Shown in pieces: positions 1-5,474 of a stretch of DNA of 8,031 bases. Both the position numbers and the translations under genes were made by a program. Below the pieces are notes generated by a model. It was given only the letters and a program-made list of their open reading frames with translations, searched no databases and was not told the origin of the DNA. Numbering within the stretch: the first letter of the stretch is position 1; each line of letters opens with the position of its first letter. The DNA comes from an uncultured Collinsella sp. (lineage in GTDB: Bacteria; Actinomycetota; Coriobacteriia; Coriobacteriales; Coriobacteriaceae), in assembly GCA_900544065.1 (NCBI GenBank), contig UQTR01000089.1:1-8031 (forward strand). Reading direction: 5' to 3'.

Positions 1-39
1 GCCTTATCGTCGGCAGCGTCAGATGTGTATAAGAGACAG
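1..39 (+). other. Illumina Nextera i5-side adapter (synthetic, not genomic)
   Basis: Bases 7-20 read TCGTCGGCAGCGTC, the Nextera read-1 adapter, and 21-39 read AGATGTGTATAAGAGACAG, the 19-bp Tn5 mosaic end used in tagmentation. The first six bases, GCCTTA, sit where the end of the i5 index would be. Genomic sequence starts at 40. Any reading frame that crosses this junction, such as one beginning with the peptide MYKRQ, is an artefact. Confidence 0.98.
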
Positions 40-95
40 CAGATGCCCTGTGAAATCAGTTCGTCATCAAGACGCACGCGTTTCATGAATGCCAT
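40..95 (-). CDS. tlyA: TlyA-like rRNA 2'-O-methyltransferase, N-terminal fragment
   Basis: Only the first 18 or so codons are present before the sequence runs into adapter. They read MAFMKRVRLDDELISQGI from the ATG at 95, or MKRVRLDDELISQGI from the in-frame ATG at 86. The RLDxxL...G pattern is the start of an S4 RNA-binding domain, as in TlyA proteins, which carry an N-terminal S4 domain followed by an FtsJ-type methyltransferase and methylate ribosomal RNA. Position supports this: tlyA lies downstream of xseB in several Gram-positive genomes such as Bacillus (usually with ispA and dxs between). Neither start has an obvious ribosome binding site, so the start is uncertain. Another S4 protein, such as a pseudouridine synthase, is possible. 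The identification rests on about 15 residues plus context. Confidence 0.55.
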
Positions 96-121
96 CAACC
101 ATTCGTATCCGGAGATGCGGC

Positions 122-361
122 CTAGCTATCCTGGGATTCGTTTGCCGCATCCTCATCGTATTCCTGCTCGAGCTTGTCGGCCTCACGCGGCGTCAACTCA
201 AACTTGTCGACCATATCGACCGCGCGGGAGCCCAGCTCAATCGCTTCGTCAAACAAATCGAGCGAACGCTCCAAGGAGGTATCCTTGGAGCGAACGGTAG
301 CGATGATCTGATCCAGACGGTCCGAAATCTCATCAAAGTTACGGACAGAACCCTCTGGCAT
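122..361 (-). CDS. xseB: Exodeoxyribonuclease VII small subunit
   Basis: This 79-residue protein has the size and pattern of XseB, the small subunit that binds several-fold to XseA to form exonuclease VII, which degrades single-stranded DNA to oligonucleotides in the cytoplasm. The helical core at residues 9-52 (FDEISDRLDQII, LERSLDLFDEAIELG) matches the family's two-helix hairpin, and an acidic tail follows. The ATG at 361 is preceded by GAGGAG at 367-372 with a 5-nt spacer, which lies in the last codons of nusB; the nusB stop is only 2 nt upstream, so translation is probably coupled. The large subunit gene xseA, often adjacent, is not between nusB and xseB and is not seen in the window. Identification is good; small size is the main limit. 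Confidence 0.85.
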   Translation of the reverse strand: MPEGSVRNFDEISDRLDQIIATVRSKDTSLERSLDLFDEAIELGSRAVDMVDKFELTPREADKLEQEYDEDAANESQDS

Positions 362-363
362 GG

Positions 364-951
364 CTACTCCTCGACGGAGTCGGCCTCGACGGCCTCAGCA
401 GCGTCCGCATCCTCGGCCAACACACCAGCCTCAGCCTGGGCAACCGCAACCTTAGCGGCAGCCTCGGCAGCCTGTGCCTCCTCGCGAGCGCGATCCTCGG
501 CCAGCAGCTCCTGGTATAGGTCCTCGCCCGGCAGCTCCTCGCTGCGAGCGATCTTGCCCAGCACGCCGTTGACGAACGACGCGGACTGGTCGGTGCCATA
601 GGCCTTGGCAAGCTCGACGGCCTCGTTGATCACGATGGCGTCCGAGACCTCCTCGTCGGTGAGGAAACGCATCTCGTAAACGGCGATACGCAGCAGATTG
701 CGGTCGGCACCGGGCATGCGCATAAGATCCCAGTTCTTGGCAACGGAGCGCAGAGCGCAGTCGATGCGGTCGATATGCTCGTAGGCACCGCGGCACAGCT
801 CCAGCGCATAGGGGTCGAGGGGACCCTTCGAGATCAGGAAATCACCCTCGAGGACGCGCTCGAGCGGGCTGTCCGTGGCCTCGGCCTGGAACAGCAGCTG
901 CAGCGCCTGACTGCGGGCAAGCGTACGCCCGCGATAAACCTTAAGGCTCAA
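364..951 (-). CDS. nusB: Transcription antitermination factor NusB with long C-terminal extension
   Basis: NusB pairs with NusE (S10), binds boxA RNA and supports antitermination of rRNA transcription. Residues 8-140 carry the all-helical fold signature: RTLARSQALQLLFQAE near the start, DRNLLRIAVYEM at 83-94, and INEAVELAKAYGTDQSASFVNGVLGKI at 108-134. The family is usually about 140 residues, and this protein has 195. The extra residues, about 141-195, are almost entirely Ala, Glu and Asp (for example AQAAEAAAKVAVAQAEAG) and look like an acidic helical or disordered tail. The chosen start is a TTG at 951, because AAGGAG lies at 958-963 with a 6-nt spacer and no in-frame ATG lies near the conserved N-terminus. 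The ribosome binding site overlaps the asp23 stop codon, so coupling to asp23 is likely. Confidence 0.93.
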   Translation of the reverse strand: MSLKVYRGRTLARSQALQLLFQAEATDSPLERVLEGDFLISKGPLDPYALELCRGAYEHIDRIDCALRSVAKNWDLMRMPGADRNLLRIAVYEMRFLTDEEVSDAIVINEAVELAKAYGTDQSASFVNGVLGKIARSEELPGEDLYQELLAEDRAREEAQAAEAAAKVAVAQAEAGVLAEDADAAEAVEADSVEE

Positions 952-954
952 AGG

Positions 955-1317
955 TTACTCCTTGGGGAAAACGAGGCCGTCGATGCAAACGTCAACACGC
1001 TCAACCTCAACGCCAACCTGGGCATCGATGGCAGCGACCACGGCAGCGCGAACGGCCTCGGCGAGTTTCTTGAACGGATAGCCAAAGAACACCACGACAC
1101 GCACGGTGAGTGCGAGCTTGTCGCCAACGACCTCGGCCTCGACAGCCGGCTCGGAAGCCGGGGCCTTGGACGAGAGCATCATGGAGACAAGATTAGTGGC
1201 AAGGTCCTTGACGCCAACGGAGGCGATGCCCTCGACATCGGACACGGCGCGCGAGACGATGGCGGTCAGAACATCGGGCGAAATGCCGATGCCGTCAATC
1301 TTGATTTCTTGGGGCAT
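955..1317 (-). CDS. Asp23/Gls24 family envelope stress protein (DUF322)
   Basis: This 120-residue soluble protein fits the Asp23/Gls24 family. Visible signatures are the opening segment GIGISPDVLTAIVSRAVSDVEGIASVGV (9-36), a basic-hydrophobic middle, the strand LALTVRVVVFFGYPFKKLAEAVRAAV (68-93) and the closing VEVERVDVCIDGLVF (103-117). In Staphylococcus the family member Asp23 binds a membrane anchor, AmaP, and is linked to cell-envelope homeostasis; many Gram-positive genomes place a homologue next to nusB, as here. There is no signal peptide or membrane segment, and no anchor gene is nearby. The ATG at 1317 follows AGGAGG at 1322-1327. The gene lies 24 nt after efp and its TAA stop overlaps the nusB ribosome binding site. 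Biochemical role in this organism is unknown. Confidence 0.88.
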   Translation of the reverse strand: MPQEIKIDGIGISPDVLTAIVSRAVSDVEGIASVGVKDLATNLVSMMLSSKAPASEPAVEAEVVGDKLALTVRVVVFFGYPFKKLAEAVRAAVVAAIDAQVGVEVERVDVCIDGLVFPKE

Positions 1318-1341
1318 GAGTCCTCCTAGAAGAGTTGGTTG

Positions 1342-1905
1342 CTAGACGCGGGAGACGAACTTGCCGTCGCGGGTGTCAACCTTGATGACCTCGCCCTCGT
1401 TGAGGTACATGGGGACCTGGATGACAGCGCCGGTGTCGATCGTGGCCGGCTTGGTGGAACCCTGGACGGTATCGCCCTTAAAGCCCGGGTCGGTCTGGAC
1501 GATGGTGGTCTCGATGAACATCGGCGGGGTCACGCCCATGAGCTCATCGTCGGCGAAGAGCAGCTGGCAGATGTCGTTCTCGCGCAGCCACTTGGAGTTC
1601 TCGCCCACCATGTCCTCGGGAACGGGAACCTGCTCATAGGACTCGTTGTCCATGAAGATGTAGTCGGTGCCATCGTTGTAGAGGTACTGGAACTCACGGG
1701 TGGTGAGCATGACGCTCTCGAACTTGGTGCCGGCGTTGCAGGTGTTCTCGACGACGCGGCCGCTCTTGATGTCGCGGGTCTTGTAGCGCACAAACGCGCC
1801 GCCCTTGCCCGGCTTGACATGCTGGAACTCGACGATGGTGTAGACCTTGTCCTTGATACGGAGACCGAGGCCGTTCTTGAAGTCGGCGGTAGAAATGGTA
1901 GGCAT
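1342..1905 (-). CDS. efp: Translation elongation factor P
   Basis: EF-P enters the ribosomal E site and relieves stalling at consecutive prolines. The 187-residue length is typical of the family. The three-barrel architecture is recognisable: an N-terminal KOW-like domain (about 1-62) with FQHVKPGKGGAFVRYKTRDIKSG, then the OB-like domains with YLYNDGTDYIFMDNESYEQ and the C-terminal signature GDTVQGSTKPATIDTGAVIQVPMYLNEGEVIKVDTRDGKFVSRV. The functional loop lysine is K34, in PGKGG. The ATG at 1905 is chosen over upstream in-frame codons because MPTISTADFKNG is the family's N-terminus and AAAGG lies just upstream. It is first in a cluster with asp23, nusB and xseB, downstream of its own promoter-like element and a terminator for the preceding gene. 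Confidence 0.97.
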   Translation of the reverse strand: MPTISTADFKNGLGLRIKDKVYTIVEFQHVKPGKGGAFVRYKTRDIKSGRVVENTCNAGTKFESVMLTTREFQYLYNDGTDYIFMDNESYEQVPVPEDMVGENSKWLRENDICQLLFADDELMGVTPPMFIETTIVQTDPGFKGDTVQGSTKPATIDTGAVIQVPMYLNEGEVIKVDTRDGKFVSRV

Positions 1906-1910
1906 AGCGA

Positions 1911-1921
1911 CCTTTCTTGTT
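1911..1921 (-). promoter_or_regulatory. efp ribosome binding site region
   Basis: The minus strand reads AACAAGAAAGG, ending 5 nt before the efp ATG at 1905. The same 11-mer precedes the pepP-like gene (3203-3213). This purine-rich element fixes the EF-P start and makes the longer in-frame extension unlikely. Confidence 0.75.
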
Positions 1922-1962
1922 ATGGGCAGAACGCACAAGCGTCCAAATTACATACGACAGAA

Positions 1963-1968
1963 ATTATA
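1963..1968 (-). promoter_or_regulatory. Candidate sigma-70-type -10 box for efp cluster
   Basis: A perfect TATAAT lies 57 nt upstream of the efp ATG, in the spacer that follows the preceding gene's terminator. That would put the transcript start near 1956 and give a leader of roughly 50 nt. No convincing -35 hexamer is seen at 16-18 nt spacing, where the sequence is GC-rich, and the TG just upstream is one base too close for a classical extended -10. Location between a terminator and a gene start supports it; the start site itself is inferred. Confidence 0.6.
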
Positions 1969-1999
1969 CACTTGCAGACGGCGCCTGCGGCGAGCGCAT

Positions 2000-2042
2000 A
2001 AAAAGAGAACGCGGGGCGTCCGAATCGATTCGGACGCCCCGC
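2000..2042 (-). terminator. Intrinsic terminator of the pepP-like gene
   Basis: Positions 2011-2042 form a 32-bp perfect palindrome with arms of GCGGGGCGTCCGAA and its complement around a four-base turn. On the minus strand it is followed by a U-rich tract (GTTCTCTTTTT). It begins 22 nt after the pepP-like stop codon. The plus-strand exit side has CCCCAAAAA and no T-run, so it acts for minus-strand transcription only. This separates the pepP-like transcript from the efp cluster. Confidence 0.85.
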
Positions 2043-2064
2043 CCCAAAAATCTATCGAAATGGG

Positions 2065-3195
2065 CTAGCAATCGATGACGTGCAGGTCGTGCGGGGTCTT
2101 GGTGAAAGGCTCGTAGCCGTTCTCGGTGACCACGCCGTAATCCTCCAGGCGCACGCCGCCCACGCCGGGCAGGTAAACGCCGGGCTCCATGGTGACAACC
2201 GAGCCGATCGCGATGGTGTTCTTGCTGCGGTTGAAGTTGGGCAGCTCGTGGATGTCGATACCGACGCCGTGGCCCAGGCCATGATTGTAGTAATCGCCAT
2301 AGCCGGCATCGCCGATGATCTTCTTGGAAAGCTTGAAGATGTCGTTACCCTCAACGCCCGGATGGATGGCGGCGACGCACTCCTCGTGCGTGCGGCGCAC
2401 GAGCGCGTACAGGTCGAGCTGCTCCTGCGTGGGCTCGCCCATCACGACGGTGCGCGTCATGTCGGAGCGGTAATCGCAGTAGCCCGCGCCGTAATCCATG
2501 AGAACGAAATCGCCCTTCTCGATCACGCGATCGCTCGGCACGGCATGCGGGTTGGCGGTGTTGGGACCGCTCGCCACGATGGAGCCGAAGGCAAGGCTGT
2601 CGGCGCCGTTGGCGAACATAAAGTTCTCGAGCTCGTTGCGAACCTGCTTCTCGGTCATACCGGGCTTAATAAAGCCGAGCATATGCTGGAAAGCGGCATC
2701 GGTGATCGACTGCGCATGGCGCATAAGCTCAATCTCCTCGGCATCCTTGATGGCGCGCATCTTGCGGATGTCGTCGTGCATCAGCGGTAGGATGCAGGCG
2801 ACGGAACGGTCCTCCAGGCCGCGCTGAATACCCTGGTAGAAGTTAATCTGCATATCGTCCTCGACAGCACAGACACGGCACTTGTTAGCCGCAATCTTGC
2901 CGGCGACCCAGCCGGGGATGGTACCCTCGTCCATGTCGTAAACCCAGGGGCTGCCGGCGGGCGTGTTCTCCTCAAAGCTGTTGAGGTAGCGCGAGTCGGT
3001 ATGGAACAGGCACTGGTCGGCCGTAATAAACGCCGCGTGCGGGAATTCAAAGGTGTAATCGAAAACGCCCTTCACGCCCGTAAGCCAACGAAGGTTGGCC
3101 TCGTCGCGCACCACGATGGCGTCGTAGCCACGCTCGGCCATCAGGGCACGGACACGCTCGATACGACCGGCAGGACCGGCAGCAAACTCAGACAT
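2065..3195 (-). CDS. Xaa-Pro aminopeptidase/dipeptidase-like M24 metallopeptidase
   Basis: This 376-residue cytosolic enzyme belongs to the M24B (aminopeptidase P / prolidase) family, which cleaves peptide bonds next to proline with two metal ions. Residues about 10-145 form the N-terminal creatinase-like domain (RIERVRALMAERGYDAIVV) and 155-376 the pita-bread catalytic domain. All five expected metal ligands are visible: D234 and D245 (MDYGAGYCDYRSDMTRT), H309 (HGLGHGVG), E337 (TMEPGVY) and E351 (RLEDYG). The accessory histidines H217 (NPHAVPSD) and H316 (DIHE) are also present, so the enzyme should be active. No signal peptide is seen. The ATG at 3195 follows AAAGGA with good spacing. In many Gram-positive bacteria such a gene directly precedes efp, as here. 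Whether it acts on dipeptides or longer peptides cannot be decided. Confidence 0.93.
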   Translation of the reverse strand: MSEFAAGPAGRIERVRALMAERGYDAIVVRDEANLRWLTGVKGVFDYTFEFPHAAFITADQCLFHTDSRYLNSFEENTPAGSPWVYDMDEGTIPGWVAGKIAANKCRVCAVEDDMQINFYQGIQRGLEDRSVACILPLMHDDIRKMRAIKDAEEIELMRHAQSITDAAFQHMLGFIKPGMTEKQVRNELENFMFANGADSLAFGSIVASGPNTANPHAVPSDRVIEKGDFVLMDYGAGYCDYRSDMTRTVVMGEPTQEQLDLYALVRRTHEECVAAIHPGVEGNDIFKLSKKIIGDAGYGDYYNHGLGHGVGIDIHELPNFNRSKNTIAIGSVVTMEPGVYLPGVGGVRLEDYGVVTENGYEPFTKTPHDLHVIDC

Positions 3196-3202
3196 GCAGA
3201 TT

Positions 3203-3213
3203 CCTTTCTTGTT
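3203..3213 (-). promoter_or_regulatory. pepP-like gene ribosome binding site region
   Basis: The minus strand carries AACAAGAAAGG followed by AATCTGC and the ATG at 3195. It is identical over 11 bases to the efp site. It supports the assigned start. Confidence 0.7.
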
Positions 3214-3227
3214 GTCTCTATAAAGAC

Positions 3228-3290
3228 GGGACGGGTCTCAACCGAACGACGGAATCGCATGCGATCCGCAACCGATTGGAAACCCGCCCC
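3228..3290 (-). promoter_or_regulatory. Structured leader or weak terminator between aroB and pepP-like gene
   Basis: On the minus strand GGGGCGGGT (3282-3290) can pair with ACCCGTCCC (3228-3236), nine pairs including one G-U. Inside it, a second stem of about seven pairs forms around CATG, with a bulged T, over 3251-3269; its core is the palindrome ATCGCATGCGAT at 3254-3265. The sequence after the outer stem is GTCTTTATAG, only a weak U-tract. It could end aroB transcription inefficiently or act as a folded 5' leader of the pepP-like gene. Pairing was found by eye, with no energy calculation. Confidence 0.4.
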
Positions 3291-3295
3291 TCAAC

Positions 3296-3321
3296 ATGAT
3301 ACGAAAGACGATGGATGTCAA
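3296..3321 (-). promoter_or_regulatory. Possible promoter elements downstream of aroB
   Basis: A consensus -35 hexamer TTGACA lies at 3316-3321, just after the aroB stop, and a near-consensus -10 TATCAT at 3296-3301. The spacer is only 14 nt, shorter than normal for sigma-70, so this is a weak call. A second -10-like TATAGA is at 3217-3222 without a clear -35. Confidence 0.25.
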
Positions 3322-3327
3322 TAAAAC

Positions 3328-4437
3328 TTAGAGAAGTTCTTTGCGAGAAGCCAAGTAGGCGTGAGCATGGCGCTCAAGAACCTCGTCCTCAACGCACGTT
3401 AGACGAATAGCGCCGAGTGCCGCGGGCAGCGGCAACATACTGCGGTTCGAGCGGACAAACTGCTGCCTGCGGAACTCCTCGATATATGCGGCAGGCTCCA
3501 GATCGAAGGCAAGTTCCTCGATGCCAAAGTCCTCCAGGCAGTCATCGACCTCAAAGACGTAATCGATATCAAAGTCGCAGGCATCATGTGCTAGGCGCGC
3601 CTCAAAGCGCATGCCCTCGGATAACAGCTGATAGGCAGGGACCTGCGAGGCGGCATCGCCCAAGCAGGCGCGCAGGGTACGCTCCCCCGTCTTGCCAAAA
3701 TCGAGCGCATGGCGAGCGCTCGGGTTCGTGGCCATCAGTACGTCCTTACGGGCAGTCTGAGACCATTGAACGGCATTGACGAGCGCGACCTCCTCGCCCG
3801 CGAGAATCTCGGGGACGGTCTCAGTAAACTGATTCCAGCGGGACTTACTGCTCGAAAGCATGGTGCCAACAAGCACCACAAAGCCGAGCTTGAGGTCCTC
3901 GGGGTCCGCCTCACGAACAAGGTCGAGGTCACACACGACCAAGCCTGGTTCGGGACGGAACGCGATAGCGGGAAGCGCATTGGCCGACGAGGCGACGAGC
4001 GGCTTCATGGTCGTCGCGACCGTGAGCATGGCGTCAAAGGTCGTCGGCAACAGCGCGCACTCGGTTCGGCCGCACCACTGGTTGGCGCACCAGCTAACAA
4101 CCGAGCAGGTTGCGGCATCGCCAACGGCGACAACCAGATCGTCGCAGGTAACGCCGTTGGCAGACAGGGCGCCAAAGATAGCATCAGCATCGGCCAGCGT
4201 GGCACCAGCAGGCGAAACCTCAAGGACTAGCAGCGACACGGCAAAACCGGCGTCGACCAGCGCATGCTCGACGACTTCACCAAAACGCTCAGATGTGGCG
4301 GTGTTCCAAACGACCATCGCGCGCTTAGGCTTGCCCACGGCCGAGGCAAACATACGCGACAGTTCATCGAACGCGCCCAATCCGACGCGGACATCGACGC
4401 TGCGGTTTTGGAAATTGATCAGTTGACGGCGAATCAT
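3328..4437 (-). CDS. Divergent 3-dehydroquinate synthase homologue, probable pseudoenzyme
   Basis: The 369-residue length and several anchor segments align by eye with AroB: DLVVAVGD (100-107), LLPTTFDAML (129-138), GLVVCDLDLVREADPEDLKLG (165-185), SEGMRFEARL (273-282) and MLPLPAALGAIRL (334-346). AroB makes 3-dehydroquinate in the shikimate pathway using NAD and zinc. Here the NAD-loop GGGVVGD is replaced by a GDAATCS-like stretch, and DSSVGGK by TVATTMK. The glutamate of AEVIKYG falls on a valine, the first histidine of GHTFGH becomes lysine (K249), and the HGEAV histidine becomes a non-ligand. All three zinc ligands thus appear lost. Four cysteines cluster at 111, 117, 122 and 127. The ATG at 4437 overlaps the aroK TGA as ATGA, giving translational coupling. 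The frame is intact, so this is a gene, not decay debris. Confidence 0.75.
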   Translation of the reverse strand: MIRRQLINFQNRSVDVRVGLGAFDELSRMFASAVGKPKRAMVVWNTATSERFGEVVEHALVDAGFAVSLLVLEVSPAGATLADADAIFGALSANGVTCDDLVVAVGDAATCSVVSWCANQWCGRTECALLPTTFDAMLTVATTMKPLVASSANALPAIAFRPEPGLVVCDLDLVREADPEDLKLGFVVLVGTMLSSSKSRWNQFTETVPEILAGEEVALVNAVQWSQTARKDVLMATNPSARHALDFGKTGERTLRACLGDAASQVPAYQLLSEGMRFEARLAHDACDFDIDYVFEVDDCLEDFGIEELAFDLEPAAYIEEFRRQQFVRSNRSMLPLPAALGAIRLTCVEDEVLERHAHAYLASRKELL

Positions 4438-4967
4438 AGCAGCCCACGCTCCAAAAGCATCTCGGCACAAAGGTAGGAAACGTCCTCGAAGGACTTGTTG
4501 CGAATATCAAGGGTAAGGTCGGCGGCCCGGCGATACAGCGGACGGCGATGCTCAAACAGGCGCGCGGCATGCTCGGGAGAGCGAAAATCGGGGCGCGTGT
4601 CGGACCGACGAATCTGGCGAATCGAATCCTCGAAGTCACCCTCGAGGTACACGCACGTACCCATTTCGTGCATCAGCTCAATATTCACCGGCGTCTCGAC
4701 AATGCCGCCCCCGCACGAAACCAACAGGCTGCGCTCACTTTGGAGCGAACGGAGCGCCGAGGTCTCGAGCTCGCGAAAACGATCCTCGCCCTCGGTCTGA
4801 AAAATCTCGGTTACCGACTTGCCGCAACGGCGCACGACCAGACGGTCGGTATCGATAAAACGCCGCTTGAACATAGTGCCGACGTTGCGCGCGAGCGTCG
4901 ATTTGCCCGCGCCCAAAAAGCCGATAAAGAAGATATGGTCGCAGCCGTGTTTGGTGTGCTGGGACAT
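4434..4967 (-). CDS. aroK: Shikimate kinase
   Basis: This 177-residue P-loop kinase phosphorylates shikimate to shikimate 3-phosphate with ATP in the cytosol. Key features are all present: Walker A GFLGAGKST at 16-24; the shikimate-binding aspartate in FIDTDR (D41) and arginine in DRFRELE (R65); the GGG turn at 86-88; a lid-region arginine in TRPDF (R124); and the conserved RRPLYRRAAD segment at 140-149, whose R140 matches the second shikimate-binding arginine. Length is typical. It begins 8 nt after the yqeG stop and its own TGA overlaps the start of the aroB-like gene by four bases. Unlike its aroB neighbour it shows no sign of decay. The family assignment is secure; which paralogue name (aroK or aroL) applies is convention. 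Confidence 0.95.
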   Translation of the reverse strand: MSQHTKHGCDHIFFIGFLGAGKSTLARNVGTMFKRRFIDTDRLVVRRCGKSVTEIFQTEGEDRFRELETSALRSLQSERSLLVSCGGGIVETPVNIELMHEMGTCVYLEGDFEDSIRQIRRSDTRPDFRSPEHAARLFEHRRPLYRRAADLTLDIRNKSFEDVSYLCAEMLLERGLL

Positions 4968-4975
4968 AGCGAGAC

Positions 4976-5473
4976 CTATTCCTCGCAGGGAAGGTCGCGA
5001 AGGGCCCGGCGCTCAAAGATACGGAAGATCTGCGTATACCACAGGTCCTGCGTCGCCTGCGGCTTTACCAGGATGGTATCGACGCCGGCGAAGTTGCCGC
5101 TCCACACGTCCGTGTAGAGCTGATCACCGATCAGCACCGCCTCGTCGGCCGTGGCGCCGAGGCGCTTAAGACCCGCCTTGAGGGCAAACGGCGCCGGCTT
5201 CATGGCGTGGCTGATGGCCTCGAGTCCCAGCTCGCGTGCAGAGCTCATGACCTGGTCGCGATGCCAGTTGTTGGACACCATGCACAGCTTAAAGCCTTTG
5301 GCGCGGGCGGCATCGAGCCAAGCGGAAACCGCGGCGGGAACCTGCTCGGTGTCGCGCGGCACCAAGGTGTTATCGCGATCGAGCAGAATGGCGCGTTTGC
5401 CGTCGGCCCACAGGGTATTAAGGTCGATGCGATCGACCGAGGCAACGTAACGTTTGGGGCTAAAAATCCTCAT
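4976..5473 (-). CDS. yqeG: YqeG-family HAD phosphatase
   Basis: This 165-residue protein has the four haloacid dehalogenase motifs: I, LLDRDNTLV with nucleophile D32 and acid/base D34; II, VSNN with S67; III, K92 in the MKPAP segment; IV, GDQLYTDV with D117 and D122. No large cap domain separates motifs I and II. The KPAPFALKAGLKRLG and GDQLYTDVWSGNFAGVDTILV signatures match the YqeG group of phosphatases, which is related to phosphatidylglycerophosphatase-type enzymes, but the physiological substrate here cannot be told. The ATG at 5473 is chosen because it lies one base after the mltG stop and fits the family N-terminus (MRIFSPKRYVASV); the frame stays open upstream into mltG but that part is a shadow. 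Mid-operon between mltG and aroK. Confidence 0.9.
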   Translation of the reverse strand: MRIFSPKRYVASVDRIDLNTLWADGKRAILLDRDNTLVPRDTEQVPAAVSAWLDAARAKGFKLCMVSNNWHRDQVMSSARELGLEAISHAMKPAPFALKAGLKRLGATADEAVLIGDQLYTDVWSGNFAGVDTILVKPQATQDLWYTQIFRIFERRALRDLPCEE

Positions 5474-5474
5474 G

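Noticed and set aside
1906..1938. N-terminal extension of EF-P from an upstream in-frame start
   Set aside because: It would cross the ribosome binding site, and the family N-terminus fits the ATG at 1905.
1339..2001. 220-codon plus-strand frame antisense to efp
   Set aside because: It is a codon-bias shadow of EF-P, runs through the efp promoter region and has no ribosome binding site evidence.
2011..2042. Perfect 32-bp palindrome as a regulator binding site or recombination site
   Set aside because: Position just after a stop codon and a downstream U-tract on the transcribed strand make an intrinsic terminator the simpler explanation.
2080..2790. 236-codon plus-strand frame antisense to the pepP-like gene
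   Set aside because: The opposite strand encodes an M24 peptidase with every metal ligand intact; the antisense product resembles no family.
4438..4470. Eleven-residue upstream extension of the aroB-like frame
   Set aside because: It lies inside aroK, while the ATG at 4437 forms a standard ATGA overlap and gives the expected N-terminus.
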